NCBI RefSeq assembly: GCF_019050325.1
Contig: NZ_VOMB01000004.1
Coordinates: 1-64,000 of the forward strand
DNA length: 64,000 nt
DNA from: [Mycobacterium] fortunisiensis
GTDB taxonomy: Bacteria; Actinomycetota; Actinomycetes; Mycobacteriales; Mycobacteriaceae
Direction: 5' to 3'
Below, one piece after another: positions 25,884 to 33,821 of the stretch; position 1 is the stretch's first letter; every line of letters starts with the position of its first letter. Made by a program: the position numbers and the translations under genes. Below the pieces are notes generated by a model that saw nothing but the letters and a program-made list of their open reading frames with translations, was not told the DNA's origin and searched no databases.

Positions 25884-26374
25884 CCGTCGAACAGCAGTTA
25901 CTCACCCGGCTGCAGCGCATCGAAGACGAGCTGGCCATAACGAAGCTCCTTGCCTCCTACGGCCCTTCGGTGGATGCTGGTAACGCCGACAACGCCGCGG
26001 CGCTGTGGGCGCTCGACGGCACCTACGACGTCGAGGACTGGCTGATGGCCGGGCGCGCCGGGGTGCACGACATGGTCGGCTCGACCGGCCACCAGGAGCT
26101 GGTCGCGGCAGGGTGTTGCCACTTCCTCGGTCCGGCCGTGGTCACAGTCGACGGTGATCGTGCCGTCGCGGTGTGCGAATCTCTCGTGCTGTTGCGCGAC
26201 GAGACGTCCGGCTACCGGGTGTGGAGGGCCACCGCCAACCACTTCGCGCTGGAACGGGTTGACGGGCGATGGCTGATCACCACTCGCACCAGCAGGCTGC
26301 TGAACGGGGACCCGTACGCCCATACCTTGCTCAACCTCGGGTTGGCCGGGTCGACCGTGCCCGGCCAGGACTGA
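25880..26374 (+). CDS. SnoaL-like (NTF2-fold) protein, dehydratase-like
   Basis: A 164-residue protein with one SnoaL_4-type domain: an N-terminal helix RLQRIEDELAITKLLASYG, then the DAGNADNAAALWALDGTYD segment and a final strand WRATANHFALERVDGRWLI. This arrangement occurs in scytalone-dehydratase-like and bile-acid 7alpha-dehydratase-like proteins, where a Tyr/His/Asp set does acid-base chemistry; Tyr in ASYG and Asp in SVDAG may correspond. It overlaps the LLM gene by 4 nt and the following SDR start by 1 nt. A dehydration or isomerisation of a hydroxylated ring intermediate is the contextual guess. Confidence 0.78.
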   Translation: MTVEQQLLTRLQRIEDELAITKLLASYGPSVDAGNADNAAALWALDGTYDVEDWLMAGRAGVHDMVGSTGHQELVAAGCCHFLGPAVVTVDGDRAVAVCESLVLLRDETSGYRVWRATANHFALERVDGRWLITTRTSRLLNGDPYAHTLLNLGLAGSTVPGQD

Positions 26375-27222
26375 TGAAAATGGGTACCTATGTGGTGACC
26401 GGCTCGGCGTCCGGGATGGGTTGCGCTGCGGCGGAGCGGTTGCGGGCCGACGGGCATCGCGTCATCGGTGTCGATTTGCGTGACGCCGAGGTGATTGCGG
26501 ATCTCTCGACCGTGAACGGCCGCATCGAGGCGGCCGTGGCGGTGCTCGAGTTGGCCGGTGGGCGGTTGGACGGCGCGGTGCTGGCGGCCGGCGTCGGTCC
26601 GTTACCAGGGCGCGACAACGTCAAACTGATCCTCTCGGTCAACTACTTCGGTGTGGTCGAACTACTGCAAAAGTGGCAGTCGGCCTTCGCGACCGCGGGT
26701 AACGCAAAAGTGGTTGTCGTCGGCAGCAATTCGAGTACCACCATGCCGATGGTGCCGCTGCGGGCGGTGCGGGCGCTGTTGCGCGACGACCTCGACGGCG
26801 CGGTCAAGACTCTGCGCCGGTACCGTGTGGTTGCCCCCTCGCTCACCTACGGAGCGTCCAAGATCGCGGTGTCGCGGTGGATCCGGCGCAACGCGGTGTT
26901 GCCGGATTGGGCAGGCGCCGGGATCCGGCTGAACGTGATTGCTCCCGGCGCGATCCGAACCCCGCTGCTGGAGAAGCAGCTGGCCTCCCCGCGAGAAGCC
27001 AAAGCGGTGCAATCCTTCCCGGTCCCCGTTGGTGGCTTCGGCGATCCCGAACACCTCGCCGAGTGGATGGTGTTCATGCTCTCGGAGGCAGCCGACTTCC
27101 TGTGTGGAAGTGTCATTTTCGTCGACGGTGGATCGGACGCGTACTTCCGTGCTGATGACTGGCCCCGGCGGGTGCCGACGCTGAGACTTCCGGCGTACGC
27201 CTGGAAGTTCCTGCGTCGTTGA
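26374..27222 (+). CDS. SDR, hydroxysteroid-dehydrogenase-like
   Basis: A 282-residue SDR of the group with a compact N-terminus and VTGSASGMGCAAAERLRADG plus GVDLRDAEVIADLST, as in 3alpha-hydroxysteroid dehydrogenase/carbonyl reductases that prefer NAD. Catalytic residues are Ser in VGSNSSTTM and YGASKIA, followed by NVIAPGAIRTPLL. A long insert (RAVRALLRDDLDGAVKTLRRYR) between Ser and Tyr is typical of that group. The ATG at 26374 shares one base with the SnoaL-like stop. Substrate could be a ring hydroxyl. A 17-bp tandem duplication covers its stop codon (27215-27248). Confidence 0.86.
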   Translation: MKMGTYVVTGSASGMGCAAAERLRADGHRVIGVDLRDAEVIADLSTVNGRIEAAVAVLELAGGRLDGAVLAAGVGPLPGRDNVKLILSVNYFGVVELLQKWQSAFATAGNAKVVVVGSNSSTTMPMVPLRAVRALLRDDLDGAVKTLRRYRVVAPSLTYGASKIAVSRWIRRNAVLPDWAGAGIRLNVIAPGAIRTPLLEKQLASPREAKAVQSFPVPVGGFGDPEHLAEWMVFMLSEAADFLCGSVIFVDGGSDAYFRADDWPRRVPTLRLPAYAWKFLRR

Positions 27223-27248
27223 GCCTGCGGTGTCGTTGAGCCTGCGGT
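27215..27248 (+). repeat. 17-bp tandem duplication across a stop codon
   Basis: GTCGTTGAGCCTGCGGT occurs twice in direct succession (27215-27231, 27232-27248); the first copy contains the TGA of the SDR. It looks like a slippage duplication with no change to the protein. Confidence 0.85.
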
Positions 27249-27334
27249 GGCTGTTGCAATTTTCGGTGGTTTCGACGACACGACGCCGGTGAGGTTGTCG
27301 CACCAGTCGCAGATTACGGAGGGGAGTGCGATGT

Positions 27335-27368
27335 GCCCGGCTATTAGCGACAATCCAGCGACAATCGC
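27335..27368 (-). repeat. Dispersed repeat, copy A (inverted relative to copy B)
   Basis: The 34-nt stretch matches the reverse complement of 27588-27621 at 32 of 34 positions. Read on the minus strand it contains two TTGTCGCT words followed by ATAGCCGGGC. Weaker similarity continues outward for about 25 nt. Confidence 0.85.
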
Positions 27369-27470
27369 CACATCGGTACCGATGGAATCACCAAACCCAC
27401 TGTCGCTGGGCATTTTTGGAACATGTACACCACTGACCACGCGAACCCCACGCGTCCAATGCCCACCTGT

Positions 27471-27487
27471 CAGCGACACTGTCGCTG
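27471..27487. repeat. 17-nt perfect palindrome CAGCGACA-C-TGTCGCTG
   Basis: Arms of 8 nt around one central base. The same core begins the 13.44 kb repeat copy, there with one arm altered (TGTCTCTG). It lies midway between the inverted repeats A and B. Confidence 0.8.
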
Positions 27488-27587
27488 GCAGGCAAGCCGA
27501 ATTCTGTGGCACACGTGGCTGATTGTCCTGAAGTGACGTGAATGAAGATCATGCATGTGACGTACGGGTACCCTTGGTGCATACGAG

Positions 27588-27655
27588 GCGATTGTCGCTG
27601 AATTGTCGCTCATAGCCGGGCAGCTCGGCACCCGCTTCCCGCGCGCGACACGCCC
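27588..27655 (+). repeat. Dispersed repeat, copy B with extended homology
   Basis: Positions 27588-27621 pair with copy A as an inverted repeat; the continuation CAGCTCGGCACCCGCTT and GCGCGACACGCC aligns with the copy at 13.46-13.50 kb. The full unit therefore seems about 60-70 nt long. Confidence 0.75.
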
Positions 27656-27748
27656 GATCGCGGACACATTTTGCGACAGCCACATGGTGGCAGTAATCCT
27701 CGGCGTAAGCCCTTCCGGGGTTGAATTAACCGTGGGTCTGCCCGATTT

Positions 27749-27779
27749 GTCGGTTCCGACCCGATTTGTCGGAACCGAC
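27749..27779 (-). terminator. Perfect 12-bp hairpin at the end of the HsaD-like gene
   Basis: GTCGGTTCCGAC (27749-27760) and GTCGGAACCGAC (27768-27779) are exact reverse complements with a 7-nt loop. The right arm shares its last base with the TAG stop of the minus-strand HsaD-like gene, so the structure forms directly after translation ends. The sequence CCGATTTGTCGG is also directly repeated here. No U-tract follows. Confidence 0.7.
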
Positions 27780-28654
27780 TAGGCGTCCCGCTGCAAGAAC
27801 TCGCCGACCACCGACTCGAAGGCAGCCTTTGCCTCGATCATGGCCCAGTGCCCGCAGTTGGGGAACACGTGGAACTCCGCGTTGGGGATGGTGCGCATCG
27901 GTATCAACGCCATGTCCAGCGGGCTCACCCGATCATCGCGTCCCCAAGTCAGCAGCGTCGGCACCGATACCTTGTGCATGCGGGCCCACGGCATGGGCAG
28001 GTCCGAGGCCGCCATCGCGGTCATCATCCCGGCGAATGCCGCCTTGCCGTACATGCGGCGCGCGGACTCCAAGGTCTCGGGATCGGTGGCCAGCGTCCAG
28101 CGCTCCTCGATGAGCTCCTCGGTGACCAGCGACTGGTCGTAGACCATGGAGCGCAGCCAGTCGACGAGCCGCTGCCGGGTCGGGTCCTCGGTGAACTCCT
28201 GGAGTAGCCGGATCCCTTCGCTGGGGCCGGGGGAAAAGATGGTGGTGCCGATCCCGCCGATCGTCACCAGCCGGCGGACCCGCTCGGGGGCGGTGATCGC
28301 GGTGTTGATGCCGACCCCGCCCCCCATGGAATTGCCGACGATGTCGACCCGGTCGACCTCGAGCGCATCCAGGAACGGGATGACCGCCCCCTGCGCGGTG
28401 ATCATCGGGTGTCCACCCCAGTCATCCGACACCCCGAAACCGGGGAACTCCAGGATCAGGCACCGGAAGTGTTCGGCGAACGTCGGCAGCACACCGCGGA
28501 AGTTGCGCCAGCCGGTGACCCCCGGGCCCGATCCGTGCAAGAACAACAGGACGGGTCCGTCGCCGACATCGTAGTAGCGCAACGGTCCTGCGCTGGTGTT
28601 GATCTCACGAAGGTCCTGTGCTGCACCGGTGGTGACCGAAGCGGGATTCGACAC
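27779..28654 (-). CDS. HsaD/BphD-like meta-cleavage-product hydrolase
   Basis: A 291-residue alpha/beta-hydrolase of the C-C hydrolase group. Evidence: LFLHGSGPGVTGWRNFRGV (the GSGPG loop of MhpC/BphD/HsaD), nucleophile elbow IVGNSMGGG, the SPGPSEGIRLLQEF and VYDQSLVTEELIEERW lid segments, LTWGRDDRVSPLD with the acid, and FPNCGHWAMIEA with the catalytic His. These enzymes cleave the vinylogous diketone produced by extradiol dioxygenases, so it complements the HsaC-like enzyme 8 kb away. The start is the GTG at 28654 behind GAGGAG; longer in-frame leads are Arg/His-rich and unlikely. It is divergent from the mce operon, with 236 nt between them. Confidence 0.88.
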   Translation of the reverse strand: MSNPASVTTGAAQDLREINTSAGPLRYYDVGDGPVLLFLHGSGPGVTGWRNFRGVLPTFAEHFRCLILEFPGFGVSDDWGGHPMITAQGAVIPFLDALEVDRVDIVGNSMGGGVGINTAITAPERVRRLVTIGGIGTTIFSPGPSEGIRLLQEFTEDPTRQRLVDWLRSMVYDQSLVTEELIEERWTLATDPETLESARRMYGKAAFAGMMTAMAASDLPMPWARMHKVSVPTLLTWGRDDRVSPLDMALIPMRTIPNAEFHVFPNCGHWAMIEAKAAFESVVGEFLQRDA

Positions 28655-28890
28655 GTCTCCTCTTTCGTCTCGCTGACACGTTGGATCCAGCCTCACACGG
28701 GGTCGGCGAAGTCGGCAATGGGGTGTTCCGCTGACTGGTGACCGCTGAGGTGACGCCCGATGGTGCCGGTCTCCCGTTGGGCGGGACACGACATGGTGTG
28801 GCCCGCACCGAACTGCGATGGTTCCCGGTCGAGACGTGTTGCAAGTCATACCGAGGTCCGGGTGGCGGACACGCAGAAACGGAGAAATCG

Positions 28891-29661
28891 ATGCCGCAGC
28901 GCCAACTCGCCGCCCCCTTGGAAGGGGTGGGTGGGTTGTTCGCCATGTCGGTCGACGCCGCCCGGTTCGCGGTCCGTGGGCCCTTCCAGTGGCGCGAGTT
29001 CCTCGACCAGTCGTGGTTCGTGGCGCGGGTGTCGATGGCGCCGACGCTGCTGGTGGCGATCCCGTTCACGGTTCTGGTGTCGTTCACCTTGAACATCCTG
29101 CTTCGCGAACTCGGGGCGGCGGACCTGTCCGGGGCCGGCGCAGCGTTCGGCGCGGTGACCCAGGTCGGCCCGATGGTGACGGTGCTGATCGTGGCCGGTG
29201 CCGGCGCCACGGCGATGTGTGCCGACCTCGGATCGCGCACCGTACGTGAAGAGATCGACGCCATGGAGGTGTTGGGCATCAACCCGATTCAGCGCCTGGT
29301 GACGCCGAGAATGCTGGCCTCGGGGCTGGTTGCGCTGCTGCTCAACAGTGTGGTGGTCATCATCGGAATCCTTGGTGGATACCTGTTCTCGGTATTCGTC
29401 CAGGAAGTCAACCCCGGCGCGTTCGCCGCCGGCATCACCCTGCTCACCGGTATCCCTGAGGTCGTCATCTCATGTGTCAAGGCGGCCCTGTTCGGGGTGA
29501 TCGCCGGGCTGGTGGCCTGCTACCGCGGTCTGACGGTGTCCGGCGGCGGCGCCAAGGCGGTGGGCAACGCGGTCAACGAGACAGTCGTGTACGCCTTTAT
29601 GGCGCTGTTCGTGGTCAACGTGGTGGTCACCGCCATCGGCATCCAGATGACCACGCGATGA
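28891..29661 (+). CDS. yrbEA: YrbEA-type Mce permease (MlaE family)
   Basis: A 256-residue integral membrane protein with about five hydrophobic segments and the MlaE/YrbE signature GADLSGAGAAFGAVTQVGPMV followed by VREEIDAMEVLGINPIQRLV. Together with the next gene it forms the permease pair of an Mce lipid-import ABC system in the inner membrane; the ATPase (MceG/Mkl) is normally encoded elsewhere and is absent here. The ATG at 28891 follows GGAG at 9 nt. The stop overlaps yrbEB (ATGA, 29658-29661). The mce-operon number (1-5) cannot be assigned reliably without alignment. The promoter should lie in 28655-28890. Confidence 0.95.
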   Translation: MPQRQLAAPLEGVGGLFAMSVDAARFAVRGPFQWREFLDQSWFVARVSMAPTLLVAIPFTVLVSFTLNILLRELGAADLSGAGAAFGAVTQVGPMVTVLIVAGAGATAMCADLGSRTVREEIDAMEVLGINPIQRLVTPRMLASGLVALLLNSVVVIIGILGGYLFSVFVQEVNPGAFAAGITLLTGIPEVVISCVKAALFGVIAGLVACYRGLTVSGGGAKAVGNAVNETVVYAFMALFVVNVVVTAIGIQMTTR

Positions 29662-30512
29662 CGATCTCGGCCCTGCGGTCCACCTATCCCCGGCTGACCC
29701 GGGTGGTGCGCCACCCCGCGGACGTCCTGGGCAGCATCGGCGACCACGTCCTGTTCTATGGCCGCGCCCTGGCCGGCGTTCCCTACGCGGCCACGCACTA
29801 CCGACGCGAAGTCATCCGACTGATAGCCGAAATCAGCATGGGTGCGGGCGCATTGGCGATGATCGGTGGAACCGTCGTGATCGTCGGATTCCTCACCCTG
29901 GCCACCGGCGGGGTGCTGGCGATCCAGGGGTACAGCTCGCTGGGCAACATCGGCATCGAGGCGCTGACCGGATTCCTGGCCGCCTTCATCAACGTCCGCA
30001 TCTCGGCGCCCATCGTGGCCGGCATCGGTCTGGCCGCCACCTTCGGTGCCGGGGTGACCGCGCAGCTCGGCGCGATGCGGATCAACGAAGAGGTCGACGC
30101 GGTGGAGTCGATGGCCATCCGGTCGGTTGAGTACCTCGTGAGTACCCGTATCGCGGCCGGCATGCTGGCGATCACGCCGCTGTACGCGATCGCGGTGATC
30201 CTGTCGTTCGTGGCCAGTCAGTTCACGACGGTGGTGCTGCTCGGGCAGTCCGGTGGTCTCTACGGCCACTACTTCAGCACCTTCCTCAACCCGATCGACC
30301 TGCTCTGGTCGTTCCTGCAGGCGCTGCTGATGGCCCTGGCGATCCTGCTGGTGCACACCTACTACGGGTTCTTCGCCACCGGCGGCCCGGCCGGCGTCGG
30401 GGTGGCGGTCGGTAACGCGGTCCGTACCTCGCTCATCGTCGTCGTGTCGATCACGCTGCTGATCTCGCTGGCCGTCTATGGATCCAACGGCAATTTCAAT
30501 CTCTCCGGTTAG
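29658..30512 (+). CDS. yrbEB: YrbEB-type Mce permease (MlaE family)
   Basis: A 284-residue multi-spanning membrane protein, the second permease of the Mce transporter. MlaE features are GNIGIEALTGFLAAFINVRI, GIGLAATFGAGVTAQLGAM and INEEVDAVESMAIRSVEYLV (the EEVDA coupling helix that contacts the ATPase). The ATG overlaps the yrbEA stop; its own stop is 11 nt before mceA, which has no overlap, so a ribosome-binding site (AGAAGG) is used there. Together with YrbEA and MceG it would energise transfer of lipid delivered by the Mce tube. Confidence 0.95.
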   Translation: MTISALRSTYPRLTRVVRHPADVLGSIGDHVLFYGRALAGVPYAATHYRREVIRLIAEISMGAGALAMIGGTVVIVGFLTLATGGVLAIQGYSSLGNIGIEALTGFLAAFINVRISAPIVAGIGLAATFGAGVTAQLGAMRINEEVDAVESMAIRSVEYLVSTRIAAGMLAITPLYAIAVILSFVASQFTTVVLLGQSGGLYGHYFSTFLNPIDLLWSFLQALLMALAILLVHTYYGFFATGGPAGVGVAVGNAVRTSLIVVVSITLLISLAVYGSNGNFNLSG

Positions 30513-30523
30513 AGAAGGCACCT

Positions 30524-31711
30524 ATGTCGAGTGACGCCAAACGTCTCCTTACGGGACTGATCACCGCTGTGGTGATCGCCGGTCTCGTGGTCGGTGCCAT
30601 CGTGCTATTTCGCGGTGGTGCCGTGCCCACGGCCTCGGTGACGGTCATCTCGCCCCGGGCCGGCTTGGTGATGAACCCGGATGCCAAGGTCAAATTGCAT
30701 GGGGCGCAGGTCGGCAAGGTCGTCAGCATCGACCCGCTGCCCGACGGTCGCGCGGCCTTGCGGTTGGCGATGAATCCTGAATACCTGCAACTGATTCCGG
30801 CCAACACCAAAGTCGAGATCGCCTCGAGCACGGTGTTCGGCGCCAAATTCGTCTCACTGCTGCCGCCAGAGCAGCCCTCGGCTGAATCCATGTATGCCGG
30901 CCAGGTGCTCGACGCCAGCCACACCACTGTCGAGATCAACACAGTGTTCGAGCAATTGGTATCGGTGCTCTCCCAGATCCAGCCGGAGAAGCTCAACCAG
31001 ACGCTCGGCGCGCTGGCCCAGGCATTCGACGGCCGTGGGGACAAGCTCGGCCAGACCATGGTCGACCTCGACGCTCTGCTGGCCAAGATCGAGCCCAGTC
31101 TGCCGACGCTGAGTCACGAGATGTCCGTCGCCCCAGAGGTGATCCGCGCCTACGCCGACGCCGCACCGGATCTCATGACGACGGTGCGCAATGCAACACA
31201 GTTGTCCGACACCGTCGTGGACCGCCAGGATGATCTCGATCGGGTGTTGCTCAGTGCGATCGGACTCGCCGATGTCGGCGACGAGGTGCTCTCAACGAAC
31301 AGCGCGGCGATCAGCACGACGATGCATCTGCTGGCCCCGACCACGAACCTGACCAACCAATACCATCCGGCCTTGACCTGTGCGCTCAAAGGCATGGAAC
31401 CGCTCGCCATGGGTCCGCCGCAGCCCCTGCCCGGCGTCATGTTGCTGGACTCGTTCCTGCTCGGCACCGAGCGGTACCGCTACCCCGGGAATCTGCCGAA
31501 GGTGGCAGCCACCGGCGGCCCGCAGTGCATGGGCCTGCCCGAGGTCGGATTCGGTAACCGGCCGCCGTTCGTCGTCACCGATATCGATGCCGATCCCGCG
31601 CAGTACGGAAATCAAGGAATCCTGCTGAACTCCGAGGGTCTCAAGCAGGCGCTTTACGGCCCCCTCGACGGGCCGCCGCGCAACACGGCGCAGATAGGAC
31701 AACCGGGATGA
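30524..31711 (+). CDS. mceA: MceA-type substrate-binding protein
   Basis: A 395-residue Mce protein: an N-terminal uncleaved membrane anchor (about residues 8-28, LITAVVIAGLVVGAIVLF), the MCE/MlaD beta-barrel domain (about 35-115, with GAQVGKVVSIDPLPDGRAAL), then a long helical region rich in LSQIQPEKLNQTLGALAQAF repeats, and the MceA C-terminal domain with YHPALTC and a conserved Cys pair. MceA-F form a periplasm-spanning hetero-hexameric tube that carries hydrophobic molecules. It overlaps mceB as ATGA. No proline-rich tail is present. Confidence 0.95.
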   Translation: MSSDAKRLLTGLITAVVIAGLVVGAIVLFRGGAVPTASVTVISPRAGLVMNPDAKVKLHGAQVGKVVSIDPLPDGRAALRLAMNPEYLQLIPANTKVEIASSTVFGAKFVSLLPPEQPSAESMYAGQVLDASHTTVEINTVFEQLVSVLSQIQPEKLNQTLGALAQAFDGRGDKLGQTMVDLDALLAKIEPSLPTLSHEMSVAPEVIRAYADAAPDLMTTVRNATQLSDTVVDRQDDLDRVLLSAIGLADVGDEVLSTNSAAISTTMHLLAPTTNLTNQYHPALTCALKGMEPLAMGPPQPLPGVMLLDSFLLGTERYRYPGNLPKVAATGGPQCMGLPEVGFGNRPPFVVTDIDADPAQYGNQGILLNSEGLKQALYGPLDGPPRNTAQIGQPG

Positions 31712-32739
31712 CGCGAACCACCGGGACCGCAATCAAATTCGGCGTGTTCGGCATCGTCATGGCGCTGCTGACCGCTGCACTGTTCGCCATCATGGGCCAG
31801 TACCGGACCGGGTCCACCAACGGATACTCGGCGGTTTTCGCAGATGCCTCCAGTCTGAAGACCGGCGATTCGGTGCGGGTGGCCGGAATCCGGGTGGGGA
31901 CGGTCAACGATGTTGAACTGCAGCCGGACAACACGGTGCTGGTCAATTTCGACTCCGACCGCGAGGTGGTCTTGACCACCGGAACCAAGGTTGTGGTGCG
32001 ATATCTGGACCTGGTCGGCAATCGCTACCTGGAACTCCTGGACGGCCCCGGATCGACCAAGATCCAACCCCCGGGCTCGCAGATCCCGGTCGACCGCACC
32101 GAACCGGCATTGGACCTCGACCTGCTGCTGGGCGGGCTCAAACCGGTGATCCAGGGCCTCAACGCCCAGAACGTCAACGCCTTGACGAACTCGCTGATCC
32201 AGATCCTGCAGGGCCAAGGTGGCACGATGGAATCCCTGCTGTCCCATACGACCTCGTTCACCCAGGCACTCGCCGAGAACGGCCAGACCGTGCAACAGCT
32301 CATCGACAATCTGCGAACCGTGGTGGCCACCGTGTCCAAGGACGGTGACAAGTTCTCCGGAGCTGTCGATCGGCTTCAGCAACTCATCACCGGGCTGTCG
32401 CAGGAGCGCGACCCGATCGGGGAGGCGATCACCGCCCTGGACAACGGAACGGCGTCGCTCGCCGACCTGATGACACAGGCCCGTCCGCCGCTGTCGGGCA
32501 CCGTCGAGCAGCTTTCCCGGCTGGCGCCGCTGCTGTCCAACGAAACTGACATGGCCAGACTGGATCTGGCGCTGCAGAAGACTCCCGCCAACTACCGCAA
32601 GCTGGTCCGGCTGGGTGCCTACGGCAGCTTCATCAACCAGTACCTGTGCGGCATGAACGTTCGGGTCACCGATCTGCAGGGGCGCACCGCCTACTTCCCC
32701 TGGATCATGCAGACCACCGGACGTTGTGGGGAGCCCTGA
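31708..32739 (+). CDS. mceB: MceB-type protein
   Basis: A 343-residue Mce protein, the standard MceB length. It has an N-terminal hydrophobic anchor (FGVFGIVMALLTAALFAIM), the MCE domain with SLKTGDSVRVAGIRVGTVND, and a helical tail containing LSQERDPIGEAITALDNG, ending in the cysteine-bearing CGMNVRVTDLQGR and TGRCGEP. The ATG overlaps the mceA stop by 4 nt; the stop TGA shares one base with the mceC ATG. Part of the putative lipid-import tube in the cell envelope. Confidence 0.95.
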   Translation: MTRTTGTAIKFGVFGIVMALLTAALFAIMGQYRTGSTNGYSAVFADASSLKTGDSVRVAGIRVGTVNDVELQPDNTVLVNFDSDREVVLTTGTKVVVRYLDLVGNRYLELLDGPGSTKIQPPGSQIPVDRTEPALDLDLLLGGLKPVIQGLNAQNVNALTNSLIQILQGQGGTMESLLSHTTSFTQALAENGQTVQQLIDNLRTVVATVSKDGDKFSGAVDRLQQLITGLSQERDPIGEAITALDNGTASLADLMTQARPPLSGTVEQLSRLAPLLSNETDMARLDLALQKTPANYRKLVRLGAYGSFINQYLCGMNVRVTDLQGRTAYFPWIMQTTGRCGEP

Positions 32740-33821
32740 TGCTGAAATATCGTGGAGCGCACCTGATCCGCAGCGGGCTGATCGGCATCGTGCTGATCGT
32801 ACTGATCATCGCAGTCGGCCTGCAGCCACAAGCTCTGTGGTCATGGGCCTCGTCCCTTCAGTACCGTGCGCTGTTCACCGAAGCCGGCGGGCTCACCACC
32901 GGCAACGAGGTCAAGGTCTCCGGCGTGACCAAGGGCAGCGTCGTGGATGTCTCCTTGAGCCACGGTAAGGCCCTGGTGACCTTCACCCTCGACAGCGGGG
33001 TGCGCCTGGGCCACGAGACCACCGCGCACATCCGAACCGGAACGATGCTCGGTGCGCGGATGCTGACCGTGGAACCGGCCGGTTCGGGCGCCATGCGCAC
33101 GGCGGACACGATCCCGGTGACCCGGACGTCGTCACCGTATTCGCTGACCAACGCGGTCGGCGACTTCACCACCAACACGGCCGGTACCGACACGGCGGCA
33201 TTGACCCAGTCGCTGGATACCTTGTCGGACACCATCGATCGGGTCGCACCCCAGTTGGGCCCGACCTTCGACGGGCTGAGCCAGTTGTCGCAGACCATCA
33301 ACAGCCGCAACGAATCCTTGGCCGACCTGCTCAAGAGCGCTGCCGAGGTGACTGGCATCCTGTCCAAACGCAGCGAGCAGGTCAACACGCTGCTGCTGGA
33401 TGCCAACGCGTTGACCGGGGTGCTCGACCAGCGCCGGTACGCAATCGTGAACCTGCTGGCCAACACCTCGTCGCTGGCCCAACAGATCTCCGGACTCGTT
33501 CAGGACAACGAGGAGAAGCTGGCTCCTACCTTGGCGCAGCTCAACTCGGTGACGGCGATGCTGGAGCGCAACCGTGACAACATCACCCAAGCGTTGGCCG
33601 GTCTGGCGAAATATCAGGTCACCCAAGGTGAATCCGTGAACAACGGGTGGTACTACAACGCCTTCGTCGGCAACCTGCTGCCGTCACAGACGTTGCAGCC
33701 TTTCCTGGACTACGCATTCGGCTTCCGACGCGGCACCAATGCCGGACAGCCGCCCGACAACGCCGGCCCGCGTGCCGAGTTCCCCTGGCCCCGCAACGGC
33801 ATCCCCGGAGGAAGTCGATGA
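32739..33821 (+). CDS. mceC: MceC-type protein
   Basis: A 360-residue Mce protein with an N-terminal anchor (GLIGIVLIVLIIAVGL), the MCE domain (FTEAGGLTTGNEVKVSGVTK) and a coiled helical region with SKRSEQVNTLLLDANALTGV, ending in FPWPRNGIPGG. It lacks the long Pro-rich tail of the larger MceC proteins of some operons (over 480 residues) and resembles the short form. Its start is fixed by the one-base overlap with mceB, and it overlaps mceD as ATGA (33818-33821). It takes part in the hetero-hexameric Mce tube. Confidence 0.94.
   Translation: MLKYRGAHLIRSGLIGIVLIVLIIAVGLQPQALWSWASSLQYRALFTEAGGLTTGNEVKVSGVTKGSVVDVSLSHGKALVTFTLDSGVRLGHETTAHIRTGTMLGARMLTVEPAGSGAMRTADTIPVTRTSSPYSLTNAVGDFTTNTAGTDTAALTQSLDTLSDTIDRVAPQLGPTFDGLSQLSQTINSRNESLADLLKSAAEVTGILSKRSEQVNTLLLDANALTGVLDQRRYAIVNLLANTSSLAQQISGLVQDNEEKLAPTLAQLNSVTAMLERNRDNITQALAGLAKYQVTQGESVNNGWYYNAFVGNLLPSQTLQPFLDYAFGFRRGTNAGQPPDNAGPRAEFPWPRNGIPGGSR

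Larger units (their letters stand above)
27223..27778. other. Gene-free 556-nt region holding several related repeats
   Basis: Between the convergent SDR and HsaD-like genes no credible coding frame is seen; short open frames here lack ribosome-binding sites and family features. The region carries a pair of 34-nt inverted repeats, a 17-nt palindrome built on the same TGTCGCT word, a further CACTGTCGCTGGGCA fragment near 27399, and a hairpin at its right end. Base composition is less GC-rich than the flanking genes. It appears to be a landing ground for a short mobile or palindromic repeat. Confidence 0.7.

Noticed and set aside
27247..27522. A 91-codon open frame in the repeat-rich region
   Set aside because: It spans the repeats, has no family features and no plausible initiation signal.
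27335..27655. CRISPR-like array from the repeated TGTCGCT words
   Set aside because: Copies differ in orientation and spacing, there are no regular spacers and no cas genes nearby.
28655..28890. KstR- or KstR2-type operator between the HsaD-like gene and the mce operon
   Set aside because: I looked for AACnnGTT-type and CAAGnnCTTG-type palindromes and saw none; only a weak ACAC/GTGT symmetry is present.
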